This document shows, piece after piece, positions 1-9,263 of a stretch of 64,000 nt of DNA (positions within the stretch are counted from its first letter, which is position 1; each line of letters starts with the position of its first letter). A model generated the notes under the pieces. The model ran no database searches, had not been told where the DNA came from, and saw nothing but the letters and a program-made list of their open reading frames with translations. Both the position numbers and the translations under genes were made by a program. Source of the DNA: Sphingobacteriales bacterium (GTDB lineage Bacteria; Bacteroidota; Bacteroidia; Chitinophagales; Chitinophagaceae). The stretch covers positions 62,001-126,000 of the forward strand of contig RXJG01000004.1 of NCBI GenBank assembly GCA_003963365.1, in the 5' to 3' direction.

Positions 1-1410
1 CCTTACGGACGACCCAGGGATTTTGTAGCAAAAGGTGTGGAGGTTTATCGTAGTAATGATAAAGGCGAAAGCTGGACAAAGATGAGTGATAACAATGATT
101 TTATGGAAAGAATTTGTGGTACTTATGGCTGGGTATTTGGACAAATAAGAGTAAATCCATTAGATGAGAATACGATTTATATAATGGGTGTGCCCATGGG
201 TAAATCAAATGATGGGGGTAAAACATGGAAAGCATTTCGCCCGGATAAAGATGCCGGGAGTGATGGAATACATGGAGATAATCATGCGATGTGGATTGAC
301 CCTGCGGATTCCAACCGCATCATCAATGGTAATGATGGTGGTGTAATTATCACATACAACGGCGGTAAAACATGGAAGAATTTTTTCAAAGAGATTCCAA
401 CCACACAGTTTTATAATATTACTTACGACAATAATCAACCATTCAATATTATCGGCTCTGTACAGGATGAAGGTTCCTTTATGGCAAGTATTAAAAATAC
501 TTATGGTTTAAAAGATACTACTATTAAACAATGGCAATACGGTCCCGGTGGTGAAGGGGTGATACATGCGGTTGATCCGGAGAATGGGGATATAATTTAT
601 ACATCCTCTTTCTACGGACGTTTGGTGAAAGCAAATTTAAAAGAGCCAGATTCATTATGGTTCAGGGATATTGCACCAAAGAAAACAGAGAATGAAGATG
701 TGTTGAGAGGAGAATGGTTAGCCTATACCATGATCTCACCATTTGATCATAATACAATTTATCATAGCTACCAGTACCTGTATCGCTCAACAGATAGCGG
801 AGCTACATGGGAAAGAATAAGCCCTGATCTTTCTTATAACAATAAAGACAAAATGGGCAAAACGCCTTATGCTATCAATCATCAGGCTATTACTGCTGTT
901 GACGAATCACCTTTAGCAAGCGGGTTGTTATACGCCGGTACGGATGATGGAAGAGTTTGGTGTTCGCCGGCCAATGATGATAAATGGGTTGAGATCACCA
1001 AAGGATTGCCGGTAAATGCACATACATCCAGATTGGTAGCATCAAGATATAAAGAAGGACGGGTATATGTTACATTAAGTGACAGACGGGAAGATAATAT
1101 CAAACCCTATATTTATGTAAGCGATGATAGGGGGAAAACGTGGAAGAGCATAGCTTCCAATCTTCCACCGGCACCGGTGAATGTGGTAAGGGAAGATCCG
1201 AAAAATAAAAACATTCTTTATTGCGGAACAGATATGGGTGTATACATCAGTAAGAATAACGGAGCCAGCTGGCAATCATTGCAGGCGAATTTGCCCACAA
1301 CGGTATCTGTGCAGGATTTGTTTATTCATCCACGGGACAACGTTTTAGTAATAGCTACTTATGGCAGAGGAGTATGGGCAATAGATAACATTAGTTTTTT
1401 GCAAAAATAA
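1..1410 (+). CDS. BNR/Asp-box (VPS10/sortilin-like) exoprotein, 5' truncated
   Basis: The reading frame is open from base 1, so the 5' end lies outside the window; the GTG at 37 is only an internal codon. The visible 469 residues carry about six Asp-box motifs of the type S-x-D-x-G-x-T-W (for example SNDGGKTW and SDDRGKTW), spaced as in a beta-propeller. The protein ends in a conserved-looking ATYGRGVWAIDN segment. Such proteins in Bacteroidota are secreted, are usually near 1000 residues, and are annotated as sortilin/VPS10 or BNR 'glycosyl hydrolase' proteins, though no enzyme activity is established for this type. No T9SS sorting domain follows the propeller. The family call is firm; the function is unknown. 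Confidence 0.8.
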   Translation, partial: PYGRPRDFVAKGVEVYRSNDKGESWTKMSDNNDFMERICGTYGWVFGQIRVNPLDENTIYIMGVPMGKSNDGGKTWKAFRPDKDAGSDGIHGDNHAMWIDPADSNRIINGNDGGVIITYNGGKTWKNFFKEIPTTQFYNITYDNNQPFNIIGSVQDEGSFMASIKNTYGLKDTTIKQWQYGPGGEGVIHAVDPENGDIIYTSSFYGRLVKANLKEPDSLWFRDIAPKKTENEDVLRGEWLAYTMISPFDHNTIYHSYQYLYRSTDSGATWERISPDLSYNNKDKMGKTPYAINHQAITAVDESPLASGLLYAGTDDGRVWCSPANDDKWVEITKGLPVNAHTSRLVASRYKEGRVYVTLSDRREDNIKPYIYVSDDRGKTWKSIASNLPPAPVNVVREDPKNKNILYCGTDMGVYISKNNGASWQSLQANLPTTVSVQDLFIHPRDNVLVIATYGRGVWAIDNISFLQK

Positions 1411-1531
1411 AATCTCCCGGGGTAGTTGAAGCCATTCAGTTTTTAGAATGGTTATATAATGTGTGGCAGAAATAATATTTGTTGCAGGATGCAAAAAATA
1501 TTAAATTAGGGAGTACTAAAACCAACTTACT

Positions 1532-1885
1532 ATGTCAATTTCAAGAATCGCATCCATTGTGTATGCTTTAACGATCGGTATTTTTGGTATTAATCACTTC
1601 AGATTTGGTAAAGGTATGGGAGGCATGGTACCCACCTGGTTTCCCGGTGATGCTACTATTTGGGTTTATATAGCCGGTGCAGGATTAATACTGGCAGCCA
1701 TTTCTATTATTATTAACAAATACACAAAGCTGGCCTGCTACTTACTGGCTGCTATGCTTTTGATATTTGTATTTACCATGCACCTGCCCGCACTCCTTAA
1801 CGGTAACGAAACAGCCATTACGGGAGTATTAAAAGATACGGCCATGGCTATGGCTGCATTGCTGATTGCAGACAAAAGTAAATAA
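1532..1885 (+). CDS. DoxX-like small integral membrane protein
   Basis: A 117-residue protein with four predicted membrane segments (about residues 5-20, 44-61, 67-85 and 98-112). The N-terminal segment has the ALTIGIFGINHF pattern, followed by a short loop with PTWFPG, as in the DoxX/DoxD-like family. Members are inner-membrane proteins often linked to redox or quinone-related processes, but the substrate here cannot be inferred. It is a single gene that ends at a strong hairpin (1907-1933). The A-rich stretch just before the ATG is normal for this phylum, which does not depend on a Shine-Dalgarno sequence. Confidence 0.75.
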   Translation: MSISRIASIVYALTIGIFGINHFRFGKGMGGMVPTWFPGDATIWVYIAGAGLILAAISIIINKYTKLACYLLAAMLLIFVFTMHLPALLNGNETAITGVLKDTAMAMAALLIADKSK

Positions 1886-1906
1886 GTTAAAACCTTAGTA
1901 AATAAT

Positions 1907-1933
1907 AAGCCCCCGCAAGAAAACGGGGGCTTT
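1907..1933. terminator. Intrinsic terminator between convergent genes
   Basis: A 9-bp perfect stem (AAGCCCCCG with CGGGGGCTT) and an 8-nt loop, with T-rich flanks on both strands. It lies between the plus-strand DoxX-like gene and the 3' end of the minus-strand DUF5916 gene, so it probably serves both. Confidence 0.8.
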
Positions 1934-1959
1934 GTCATTTATTACTGACATGAGAAAAT

Positions 1960-4428
1960 TTAGTGTTTATGTCTTTTCAACTGCAGGTAATCTAAAAAGT
2001 AGATCACCTTGAGTGAAAAATTATTATTCTGATCTGACTCCACAGTGTTGCCGAAGTTTTTAAAATAACCAGATTTAGTGTTGCTGTTTTGTGTGAAGAT
2101 GGCATTCTTCCAAACAGCATTTAAAAAGCTTCCCGGTGCAAACTGCCAGGTGTACACCATATCTATATTGAATATATTAACGTTATCATTAGCGTTTCCG
2201 GTATATGTGGCGGATGGTTTTATTGTACCGTCCTGCTGCAGATCGAAATATTGTTTGTATTCTACTTTGCTCCAGTAGTGGCGAAGGCGGAAAGTAATAC
2301 CTTGTTTATTGGTAAAATTATATTTACTGTTGAAAATGCTTTCAACGGTGCTGCGGTCACGTTTGCCAAATACAATTTGACTGCTGCTTACTGTTTCTGC
2401 AAAACCAATATTATTGAATCGTGGATAATATCCAAGAAAGTAACTAAAGGACAATTTTTTGTTTACACGATAGTTTTGCTGAAAGTTGATATCGAAAAAG
2501 TTTCCATTATAAAAATTAATTGTCCGGCGGTTAAATACTTCCGCATAGAATGAATATTTTTTCGCACCATTACTTTCAAACCATGCATCTATTGCAACAC
2601 TTGCTCCTCTTTTAAAATACCAGCCTGCATTTCTTGGTTCATAGAAATCATTTTCTTTCATATTAGCCCCTATAAAAAAACCAGCCCAGAATAATTTCTT
2701 ACTCTGCATATTAGCATTCACATTAAAATTGGTTGACTGATGTTTGGTATCAATATCACCTATACGACTAAACAAGCCGCTGTTAAAGGCGTTGAAATTA
2801 ATTCTTAACTGGTTGTAGATGCCGTGTGGTTTAGTCCATTTATGTTGTATCCAGAAACTGCGGCTGATATAATTGTTATTAGTGAAATAACCAAGGTCGT
2901 TATGTGTGTACTTAGTATCGGCAAACTCCTGGTATAAGTTAAACACCCAGCGGCCACTTGTTTTTCCGAAGTATAAATTACCGCTATAACCACTCACTGT
3001 TTTGCTATTACTGCCAACGCCAAATAAATTACTGTTGGCAAATTTACCACCGAGGTTCCAGGTGTTCTTTTTATCATTCAGATCAAATAAGCCGGCTGTT
3101 ACGTTTGCATCATAATCTTTACCGCTTCGCCATACATTGGTATTTACTAATGAAACGCTTGAATTATGTTTCATTGTTTGATCCAGCACCAGTACATTAT
3201 AATTAGTAAGCGGATCGGTTTGCATCTTAAATTGTTCTTTAGTGCTGTTATCTTCTATTGTAGCATATTGCGGACTGGTAATAGCATTTAATATTCCAAT
3301 GCCTAAACCACTTTGTGTACGGCCAGAGATTTTAGTAGCATTAATAAGTTTAGATTCAGTGGGATTTTTAATAATTGTTTGATTGGCTGTTAACGGCAAA
3401 TCATAAGCATGTATGGGAGAACCACCGATGCGTCTTGAATAAAATAAATTTCCTTTACTGAACAACTCTGTTCCTTCTTTAAAGAAAGTTCTGTTTTCGT
3501 TATACTGCACTTCAAATGGTGTGAGGTTTAGTACCCGGTTATCGCTCTGCACTTGTCCAAAATCTGGTATCAATGTCATATCTAAAGTAAAGGCCTGGTT
3601 AATACCATATTTTACATCCATACCACCGTTTATTTTACTGCTCCAGTTTTTTACACCCGTTTGATGGTATGGGTAATGGTTGGCATAAACAGAAAAATAT
3701 GGGGAGAACTGTAAACGCAGCGGAGGTTTGACATTTTCAAGGCCCTTTAAATAGCCTTCCTGTGTAAGAAAACCATTTACATTTACATCAACAGGATTCC
3801 AGGTTACCTGTTGCCCGGTTTTTTGACGGCGGCGGGTAATATTAATTCCCCAGTCCTGTATTGGGTTTTTTCCAAAACGAATAGCTGAATAAGGAATGAA
3901 CATTTCAAAACTCCAGCCATCATTATGAATAACGGTACCGCTTTGCCAAACAGCATTCCAGCTAAAATCTTCATCATTACCATTATTACTCGGTGCCACC
4001 TTTGCATCCCATTGTTCGTTTAACGGAGTTACAAAATATTCAAAACCGTTAATGTGATCCTTATAAGTATCGATGATTATGCCAATAAAATCATTTGTTC
4101 CAAACCCGTCTCTTCCCTTCAGTTCTGAGGCAATACTGTCCTTACTTCTTTCATGTATGTAACCACCAAAATAAATTCCTTCATCATTATACAGTGTATA
4201 TACTTCGGTTTTTGTATCAGCATCTTCTTTGCGAAAAGGAACAGGTCTGAATTCGGTATAATCTAATGCTGCAGGGGCATCCTTCCAGGCAGGCTCATCA
4301 ATTAATCCATCAATTTTAATAACTGCTGTTGTTCTTTTAGCTTTTAATTCTTTTGGGGCTGCTTTTTGTGCAAATACAGCTAAGGCCTGCAGGTACAAAA
4401 AAGCAATCAGTGTTAGTCTTTTGGTCAT
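1960..4428 (-). CDS. DUF5916 protein with N-terminal CBM9-like domain
   Basis: I start this at the ATG at 4428 (822 residues). The frame is open 19 codons further, but a clear signal peptide (MTKRLTLIAFLYLQALAVFAQ) begins here. Residues about 30-220 look like the carbohydrate-binding family 9-like fold, with the typical IDGLIDEPAW opening. The rest is the long DUF5916 region, rich in alternating aromatic strands and likely an outer-membrane beta-barrel. Such proteins are common in Bacteroidota and near 750-850 residues; their role is unproven, with glycan or peptide binding at the surface the usual guess. It is monocistronic, with the terminator at 1907-1933 downstream. Confidence 0.8.
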   Translation of the reverse strand: MTKRLTLIAFLYLQALAVFAQKAAPKELKAKRTTAVIKIDGLIDEPAWKDAPAALDYTEFRPVPFRKEDADTKTEVYTLYNDEGIYFGGYIHERSKDSIASELKGRDGFGTNDFIGIIIDTYKDHINGFEYFVTPLNEQWDAKVAPSNNGNDEDFSWNAVWQSGTVIHNDGWSFEMFIPYSAIRFGKNPIQDWGINITRRRQKTGQQVTWNPVDVNVNGFLTQEGYLKGLENVKPPLRLQFSPYFSVYANHYPYHQTGVKNWSSKINGGMDVKYGINQAFTLDMTLIPDFGQVQSDNRVLNLTPFEVQYNENRTFFKEGTELFSKGNLFYSRRIGGSPIHAYDLPLTANQTIIKNPTESKLINATKISGRTQSGLGIGILNAITSPQYATIEDNSTKEQFKMQTDPLTNYNVLVLDQTMKHNSSVSLVNTNVWRSGKDYDANVTAGLFDLNDKKNTWNLGGKFANSNLFGVGSNSKTVSGYSGNLYFGKTSGRWVFNLYQEFADTKYTHNDLGYFTNNNYISRSFWIQHKWTKPHGIYNQLRINFNAFNSGLFSRIGDIDTKHQSTNFNVNANMQSKKLFWAGFFIGANMKENDFYEPRNAGWYFKRGASVAIDAWFESNGAKKYSFYAEVFNRRTINFYNGNFFDINFQQNYRVNKKLSFSYFLGYYPRFNNIGFAETVSSSQIVFGKRDRSTVESIFNSKYNFTNKQGITFRLRHYWSKVEYKQYFDLQQDGTIKPSATYTGNANDNVNIFNIDMVYTWQFAPGSFLNAVWKNAIFTQNSNTKSGYFKNFGNTVESDQNNNFSLKVIYFLDYLQLKRHKH

Positions 4429-4560
4429 GGCTATAGTTTCTTTTAGTAAAGACTTTGTTTCCCCTTTTCTGTTGCAACCATTCATTGAGAATAATTGCCA
4501 CTCAGCCTAAACAAAAAATCTTCACCCCGAAACTAATAGCGGAAAGATGTTAACAAAAGT

Positions 4561-4585
4561 TAAAGCATACCAATGGTATGTTTTT
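4561..4585 (-). terminator. Weak hairpin after the SDR gene
   Basis: CATACC-AAT-GGTATG is a perfect 6-bp stem 24 nt beyond the stop of the minus-strand reductase. The T tract on the minus strand is interrupted (CTTTAACTTTTG), while on the plus strand TTTTT follows directly, so direction is uncertain. Confidence 0.35.
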
Positions 4586-4603
4586 ATTGACGAATGGAAA
4601 GAG

Positions 4604-5425
4604 TTAGATAAATAGATCAGTGTACAACGGCCCACCGGGTGTTACTGCATATTTTTCCAGGTCAGTAATGCCTTCTTCAGCCAGCACCTGTTCGTCAATA
4701 AAAAAGTTACCGGTACAATTTTTAGAAGAACGGTTTAAAATATAATAAGCAGCGTCGGCAATAATATCTGTTGTACGGCTCATTTTGATTAAAGCTTCGC
4801 CACCTAACAGGTTTTGTACCGCAGCAGTGGCAATAGTTGTACGGGGCCATAATGCATTGGCGGCAATATTATCTTTTTTTAATTCTTCGCTTAAACCAAT
4901 GATGAGCATGCTCATTCCATATTTACTCATGGTATAAGCAGTGTGATTCTTAAACCATTTACCGATCATATTAATGGGAGGAGAAAGATTAAGGATATGT
5001 GCATTGGTTGATTTTTTCAAATAAGGAATACAGGCCCTGCTCATAAAGAAAGTACCTCTTACATTAATGCCATGCATCAGGTCGTATCTTTTGGGCTCTG
5101 TTTGTTCAATGGGGGTTAAAGAAATAGCAGAGGCATTATTGATAAGGATATCAATACCGCCAAAAGTTCCGGCAGCTTTACTTACCGCTTCCAGTATTTG
5201 TTCTTCATTGCGGATATCGAGCTGAACGGGCAGTGCTTTACCTCCGGCTTTTTCAATTTCTTCAGCAGCAGAATAAATGGTTCCGCCAAGCCTCGGATCT
5301 TCGGTAACGGATTTGGCAGCCACCACAATATTGGCACCTTCTTTTGCCAAACGCAGGGCGATGGCTTTGCCAATACCCCTGCTGGCGCCGGTAATAAACA
5401 CAGTTTTATTTTGAAATGCACCCAT
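4604..5425 (-). CDS. SDR family oxidoreductase (HSDL2-like)
   Basis: A 273-residue short-chain dehydrogenase. The cofactor motif TGASRGIG is near residues 12-19, NNAS is near residue 94, and the catalytic Y-x-x-x-K is in YTMSKYG. The insert after the cofactor motif (SVTEDPRLGGTIYSAAEEIE) and the NALWPRTTIATAAV segment are typical of hydroxysteroid dehydrogenase-like protein 2. Those proteins are NADP-dependent and linked to fatty-acyl or steroid metabolism, but the physiological substrate is unknown. The frame continues open for 94 codons upstream to 5707, but that stretch has no SDR-like content, so I start at MGAFQNKTVFITG. Confidence 0.85.
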   Translation of the reverse strand: MGAFQNKTVFITGASRGIGKAIALRLAKEGANIVVAAKSVTEDPRLGGTIYSAAEEIEKAGGKALPVQLDIRNEEQILEAVSKAAGTFGGIDILINNASAISLTPIEQTEPKRYDLMHGINVRGTFFMSRACIPYLKKSTNAHILNLSPPINMIGKWFKNHTAYTMSKYGMSMLIIGLSEELKKDNIAANALWPRTTIATAAVQNLLGGEALIKMSRTTDIIADAAYYILNRSSKNCTGNFFIDEQVLAEEGITDLEKYAVTPGGPLYTDLFI

Positions 5426-5769
5426 GTGAAGCTGGTTTTTGTTAAATTGACTGGTACTGCAACCAATATTATCTTTATTGAATCTGTAATATAATTTCAA
5501 TACTTCATAAATGAAAAAATTTCTGCTGCCTGTGATAGCAATAGGATGATTAAGGTAAACTTTTTTTTGTAGAAACTGTTTAGGCCATATGCCCATTATC
5601 TCATTAAAATCATTACTGAAAGCAGGCAGGCTTCCATAACCTACTACATAGGCCACATTGCTTTGGTTGTTGCCGGATTTATCCCCGCCTGACTTAAGAA
5701 ACAGCAAAAATCTTAATCTGCACCAAGATTTATGTTTAATGGCTATCAGAAATTTGTAGTCTAAAAAAC
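5426..5769. other. Intergenic stretch upstream of the SDR gene
   Basis: About 340 bases between divergent genes. The minus-strand frame of the reductase is open through most of it, but the translation has no recognisable domain. No strong promoter match or hairpin was seen. It probably holds the promoters of the reductase and of the small ORF at 5770. Confidence 0.4.
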
Positions 5770-5997
5770 ATGACCATGCATATCAGAACCTATCAATTAG
5801 TATTAATGTTTGCCTTCAGCTTCATGCTGATAAAGGGCTTAAAGTTGCTCACCTTAAACAAAACGGAGATAAAAAAGAACCAGACAGAAGAACTTCACTT
5901 ACATGAAATGCCTGTTCATCTTCCAATTTCTACACTCTACGTTTCATCGGCTGCTGAAGAAAAGCCCGGCCCGTATATTTGTTTTTTTAACCACTAA
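5770..5997 (+). CDS. Hypothetical small membrane-anchored protein
   Basis: A 75-residue ORF that I do not recognise. Residues about 9-28 form one hydrophobic segment, then comes a polar stretch rich in Lys, Glu and His. It lies 14 bp before the lipoprotein gene at 6012 on the same strand, suggesting co-transcription, but there is no domain and no proof of translation. Gene versus chance ORF is open. Confidence 0.4.
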   Translation: MTMHIRTYQLVLMFAFSFMLIKGLKLLTLNKTEIKKNQTEELHLHEMPVHLPISTLYVSSAAEEKPGPYICFFNH

Positions 5998-6011
5998 ATC
6001 TTAATACAAAA

Positions 6012-6761
6012 ATGAATTTCAAATTTATTCCGGCGATTATCGCCATAGCCTTAGTCAGTTCCTGTAGAAAGGATAAAACTCCGCCGGTTACTCCAACCCC
6101 GCCGGCTACTAAATATTTAACAGTAATCCTTAACCCGGATTATTTACCGTTGGCTAAAATTGATTCTGCCTATATTACCTGGGAAAACGGAACAGCAACA
6201 GATTCAGCAAAACTTACTCCCCGTAATAATGACCTGGCTATAACTTTTGATAAGTTACCATCAACCGAAAAAAAATACCAGCTTCATTTATTTACAACGC
6301 AGCAATTAAGTTTTAGAAAACTATTATGGCAAAAAGAATTTACCGTTGCGCTGTCACAAAAAGAAACATTAAATATTGAAGCGCCGCTTACATTGAATGA
6401 TGTTAACTGGAAACCAAGAATCATATTAAAAGACGGCGCAGGATTACAAGTATTCTCGGGTATTCGTCCCGGCGATGCTTATTTCAGGATACATAAAATT
6501 GATAAAAGCTGGAAAGATATTGTAATGGACCGTTCTTACTGGAATACGATCGGTCCTGATACAAAAGTTGCCGGTGCCATATGGCGTGGTATCAATACAC
6601 TGGATGAAACAGGCTCATATAGCAACGATACGTTTTTTAGTTTGTTACCTGCTCAAATTGGTAACAGCTCCTGGAATCATATCGAAATTATATTGTTGTT
6701 TACTGACAAGGACAATACACAAACACGAATATTAGATTTCACACATTCTTTTGACAATTAA
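6012..6761 (+). CDS. Hypothetical lipoprotein
   Basis: A 249-residue protein with a lipoprotein signal: a hydrophobic run and VSSC with the lipidated Cys at residue 18, then charged and proline-rich linker residues (PPVTPTPP). The remainder is mostly beta-type sequence and is not recognised. Polar residues directly after the Cys (RKDK) would fit either membrane. It ends at the terminator at 6790-6814 and probably shares a transcript with the small ORF upstream. Confidence 0.65.
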   Translation: MNFKFIPAIIAIALVSSCRKDKTPPVTPTPPATKYLTVILNPDYLPLAKIDSAYITWENGTATDSAKLTPRNNDLAITFDKLPSTEKKYQLHLFTTQQLSFRKLLWQKEFTVALSQKETLNIEAPLTLNDVNWKPRIILKDGAGLQVFSGIRPGDAYFRIHKIDKSWKDIVMDRSYWNTIGPDTKVAGAIWRGINTLDETGSYSNDTFFSLLPAQIGNSSWNHIEIILLFTDKDNTQTRILDFTHSFDN

Positions 6762-6789
6762 GTTTCGCAGACAGATTTTTATAGTTTTT

Positions 6790-6814
6790 AAACCACGCCA
6801 TGCGTGGTTTTTTT
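6790..6814 (+). terminator. Intrinsic terminator after the lipoprotein gene
   Basis: AAACCACGC-CAT-GCGTGGTTT is a perfect 9-bp stem with a 3-nt loop, directly followed by a T run. It sits 28 nt after the stop codon. Confidence 0.85.
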
Positions 6815-6920
6815 ATTCTCCAAAATCTTATACAGAACCATCATTATTAGATAACTGTTTACCCTAACTACGATAGTGATATGGAATTTGGGCAGGTCTT
6901 ACAATAACATATTAAAAGAA

Positions 6921-6942
6921 AAAAGCCCCGCAAACGGGGGCT
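6921..6942 (-). terminator. Minus-strand terminator of the small peptide gene
   Basis: Read on the minus strand, AGCCCCCG-TTTG-CGGGGCT is followed by TTTTCTTTTAAT. It lies just downstream of the stop codon of the 54-residue ORF, which is strong support that this ORF is a transcription unit. Confidence 0.8.
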
Positions 6943-6966
6943 CCCAAAACCAACTGCCAAAATGTT

Positions 6967-7131
6967 TTAAGAAATTACTCTGAATAATACAAAGCTGGTA
7001 ACTCCATTGTTACAAACTTTTTCCTGTTGTTGTTTGTTGCATGTTTTAGCTCCTGTTCTTACCGACGAAATTGCAGTTATAAAACTGAGTAATCCAACCA
7101 ATACTAAAGCCAATCTAAAATATTGTTTCAT
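6967..7131 (-). CDS. Small secreted peptide with two cysteines
   Basis: A 54-codon ORF found by reading the minus strand. The N-terminus (MKQYFRLALVLVGLLSFITA) is a basic-then-hydrophobic signal peptide. The mature part is about 30 residues, polar, with Cys at 31 and 40, and ends in a hydrophobic FVLFRVIS tail. It has a promoter match (7210-7240), an untranslated leader of roughly 70 nt and a terminator (6921-6942), so a transcribed gene is likely. It points away from the LytS/LytTR pair at 7464-9261, which makes a ligand or target of that system conceivable; this is inference. I do not recognise the family. Confidence 0.6.
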   Translation of the reverse strand: MKQYFRLALVLVGLLSFITAISSVRTGAKTCNKQQQEKVCNNGVTSFVLFRVIS

Positions 7132-7463
7132 AAAATTCAAGGTTTTTGATTAATGGTTATAAATCCGTTCTGTATTTTTTTGTTCATCTGTTATTATCAA
7201 TTCACACAACAAAAATACTATCAGTATAGCCTGTTGCCAATCGCATATTGATGTGAAAGAAAACGTTTTGATTGTTTTTTATGTGCGGCGTACACCACAT
7301 AAACAGCATTTTAAGTTAACAATGGTTAAAAAACAGGGAGGTATTGTATCAAAAGCGTACAGTTCACTACTAAAATAAGGCGCTTCACCCTGCAGATCCT
7401 TTTATCAGCAAACATTTTTACTTTAATTGCAGTTATAAATTTATCAGCCCGTTTTCGTAACTT
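7132..7463. other. Divergent control region between small peptide and lytS-type gene
   Basis: Some 330 bases between divergent transcription units. It holds the minus-strand promoter at 7210-7240 and an imperfect dyad with ATGTG and CACAT arms near 7279-7298. The 15-mer beginning AATTGCAG at 7425 also occurs at 7069. I looked for paired LytTR-type direct repeats and found no convincing pair. Confidence 0.4.
7210..7240 (-). promoter_or_regulatory. Bacteroidetes-type promoter of the small peptide gene
   Basis: On the minus strand there is TTG (7240-7238), a 20-nt spacer and TATTTTTG (7217-7210), matching the phylum's TTTG-N19-21-TAnnTTTG sigma factor consensus. Transcription would start near 7203. 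Confidence 0.6.
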
Positions 7464-8510
7464 ATGTCAATGAATCAGTTTAATTATACCTGGTTACGCA
7501 TTATTGCCCCTGCTGCTCTAATTGTGGTAAGCCTGATTGGTAACCAGGCTTTTGAGCCGCCAATCGATAAGGTTAAGCTTGAACTTATCTTTAACAATTG
7601 TATTTCGATTACCCTGGTATTTGAAGCTATCCGCTCTATCATTTTTGGTGTACGTAAATATTTTCCCGCATCACACCAGTTAACCAAGCGTATTTTATTC
7701 ACCCTCATTTTTAGTGTGTTAACTACGTTTTTAATAACGATATTCTCATTTATTTTTCATGCCTGGTATGCGGGAAAAAAGTTTTCAATTATTTCGTTAA
7801 GTGTGGCCAATTTTATGCAGTCCATTTTAATAGTAATGCTGATTGCAGGAGCCTATGAAGCTATTTACTTTTACCAGTTGCTGATGAAATCTGAAAAAGA
7901 AAAAGAGGGGTTATTAAGGGCTAACCTGCAGAGCCAGTTTGATTCATTGAAAGGCCAGGTGAACCCGCATTTTTTATTCAACAGTTTAAACACACTCAGT
8001 TCCTTAATTGCAAAAGACCCGGTACGGGCAGAAAGTTTTGTGGTGGAACTCAGTTCAGTTTACCGGTATCTTTTGAAAAGCAATGAAGGAGAGCTGACCA
8101 CTTTAAAAAACGAACTCAATTTTATTCATTCTTTTCTTCACTTACTAAAAACAAGATTTGGCAATGGACTGAAAGAAGAAATTGGGGTAGATGAAAAATT
8201 TTTGAATTACCAGCTGCCACCACTTACCCTGCAAATGCTGGTGGAAAATGCAGTAAAGCATAATATCATTGCTACGGTAAGGCCATTAAAACTTTGTATT
8301 CATACCACTGAGGACGGAATGCTGGTGGTGAAAAATAATTTACAGAAGAAAACACAGCATGTTCCTTCAGGAAAAGTGGGATTAGCCAATATTATTTCAA
8401 GATATAAATTATTAAATCAACCTGACGTAATGGTGAATGAAACAGCCAGCGAATTTATTGTTTCGGTACCGTTAATTAAAACCACTGCATATGAAAGTAT
8501 TTATAGTTGA
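7464..8510 (+). CDS. LytS-type sensor histidine kinase
   Basis: A 348-residue membrane kinase. Four hydrophobic segments fill residues about 10-135, followed by a short coiled coil (about 140-160) and the His_kinase domain with QVNPHFLFNSLNTL (phospho-acceptor His169). The N-box is LVENAVKHN near residue 266 and a GLANI glycine box follows. This is the LytS/YehU type: no periplasmic sensor domain is visible, so the signal is probably sensed by the membrane segments. It would phosphorylate the LytTR regulator encoded next, whose start overlaps this gene by 20 nt. Confidence 0.9.
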   Translation: MSMNQFNYTWLRIIAPAALIVVSLIGNQAFEPPIDKVKLELIFNNCISITLVFEAIRSIIFGVRKYFPASHQLTKRILFTLIFSVLTTFLITIFSFIFHAWYAGKKFSIISLSVANFMQSILIVMLIAGAYEAIYFYQLLMKSEKEKEGLLRANLQSQFDSLKGQVNPHFLFNSLNTLSSLIAKDPVRAESFVVELSSVYRYLLKSNEGELTTLKNELNFIHSFLHLLKTRFGNGLKEEIGVDEKFLNYQLPPLTLQMLVENAVKHNIIATVRPLKLCIHTTEDGMLVVKNNLQKKTQHVPSGKVGLANIISRYKLLNQPDVMVNETASEFIVSVPLIKTTAYESIYS

Positions 8511-9261
8511 AGATGAAGAGTTGGCCGTTGAGCGACTCGAAAAAATTTTAAAAGAAGCCGCTCCTGATATTGAGATCATGGGTCATGCAGAAAGCATTCG
8601 TGGGTCAGTTAGCTGGTTATACGAAAACCCAACCCCTGATCTAATCTTTATGGACATCGAACTCTGCGATGGACAGAGTTTTGAAATATTCAATCACATT
8701 GAAATAAAAAGCTCCGTCATCTTTACCACTTCTTATGATGAATATGCGTTGAAGGCCTTTAAAGTAAACAGTATTGATTATTTACTGAAACCAGTGAAGA
8801 AAGAAGATATGGCAGCAGCCATCAGCAAATACCGTCAATTAAAAAAACAATTTGCCGCTCCTGATCAGTCACTGGTGATTGAAAACCTGGTACAGCAATT
8901 AAGGCAACAGCAGCTGAAAGAATATAGAAGTCGTTTTTTAGTTAAAGCGGGTCAGCGATTGATTTCTGTTGAAGTTAAAGACATTGCTTATTTCTATGCA
9001 GATGATCGAATAACATTTTTCCGAACATGGGATAAAGCCAAACATATTGTTGATTATACCATAGAAGAACTGGAACAAATGCTGAATCCCGCAGAGTTCT
9101 GCAGGGTGAACAGGGCTTTTATCATTCACCCAAAATCGGTAGAACAAATTCATACATATTTCAACGGTAAATTAAAACTGGATCTTAAACCAGAGCCGGG
9201 CAAAGAAGTTACCATCAGCAGGGAAAGAGTACAGGAGTTTAAAGATTGGATGGGACGATAA
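8491..9261 (+). CDS. LytTR family response regulator
   Basis: A 256-residue regulator. The receiver domain spans residues 1-120, with acidic DEE at 8-10, phospho-acceptor Asp55 in LIFMDIEL and conserved Lys in YLLKPVKK. After a glutamine-rich linker (about 125-145) comes a LytTR DNA-binding domain (about 150-250) with the FCRVNRAFIIHP segment. The gene starts inside the kinase gene (20-nt overlap), indicating translational coupling. LytTR proteins bind paired direct repeats near promoters; targets here are unknown, and the divergent small peptide gene is a candidate. Confidence 0.92.
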   Translation: MKVFIVEDEELAVERLEKILKEAAPDIEIMGHAESIRGSVSWLYENPTPDLIFMDIELCDGQSFEIFNHIEIKSSVIFTTSYDEYALKAFKVNSIDYLLKPVKKEDMAAAISKYRQLKKQFAAPDQSLVIENLVQQLRQQQLKEYRSRFLVKAGQRLISVEVKDIAYFYADDRITFFRTWDKAKHIVDYTIEELEQMLNPAEFCRVNRAFIIHPKSVEQIHTYFNGKLKLDLKPEPGKEVTISRERVQEFKDWMGR

Positions 9262-9263
9262 AT

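Noticed and set aside
5426..5707. 94-codon N-terminal extension of the SDR reductase
   Set aside because: The frame is open but the sequence has no domain, no signal peptide and no similarity to the family; the internal ATG at 5425 directly precedes the normal SDR start.
7069..7439. 15-mer starting AATTGCAG repeated at 7069 and 7425
   Set aside because: One copy is within the small peptide ORF; without a third copy or symmetry it may be chance, and it does not match a LytTR site pair.
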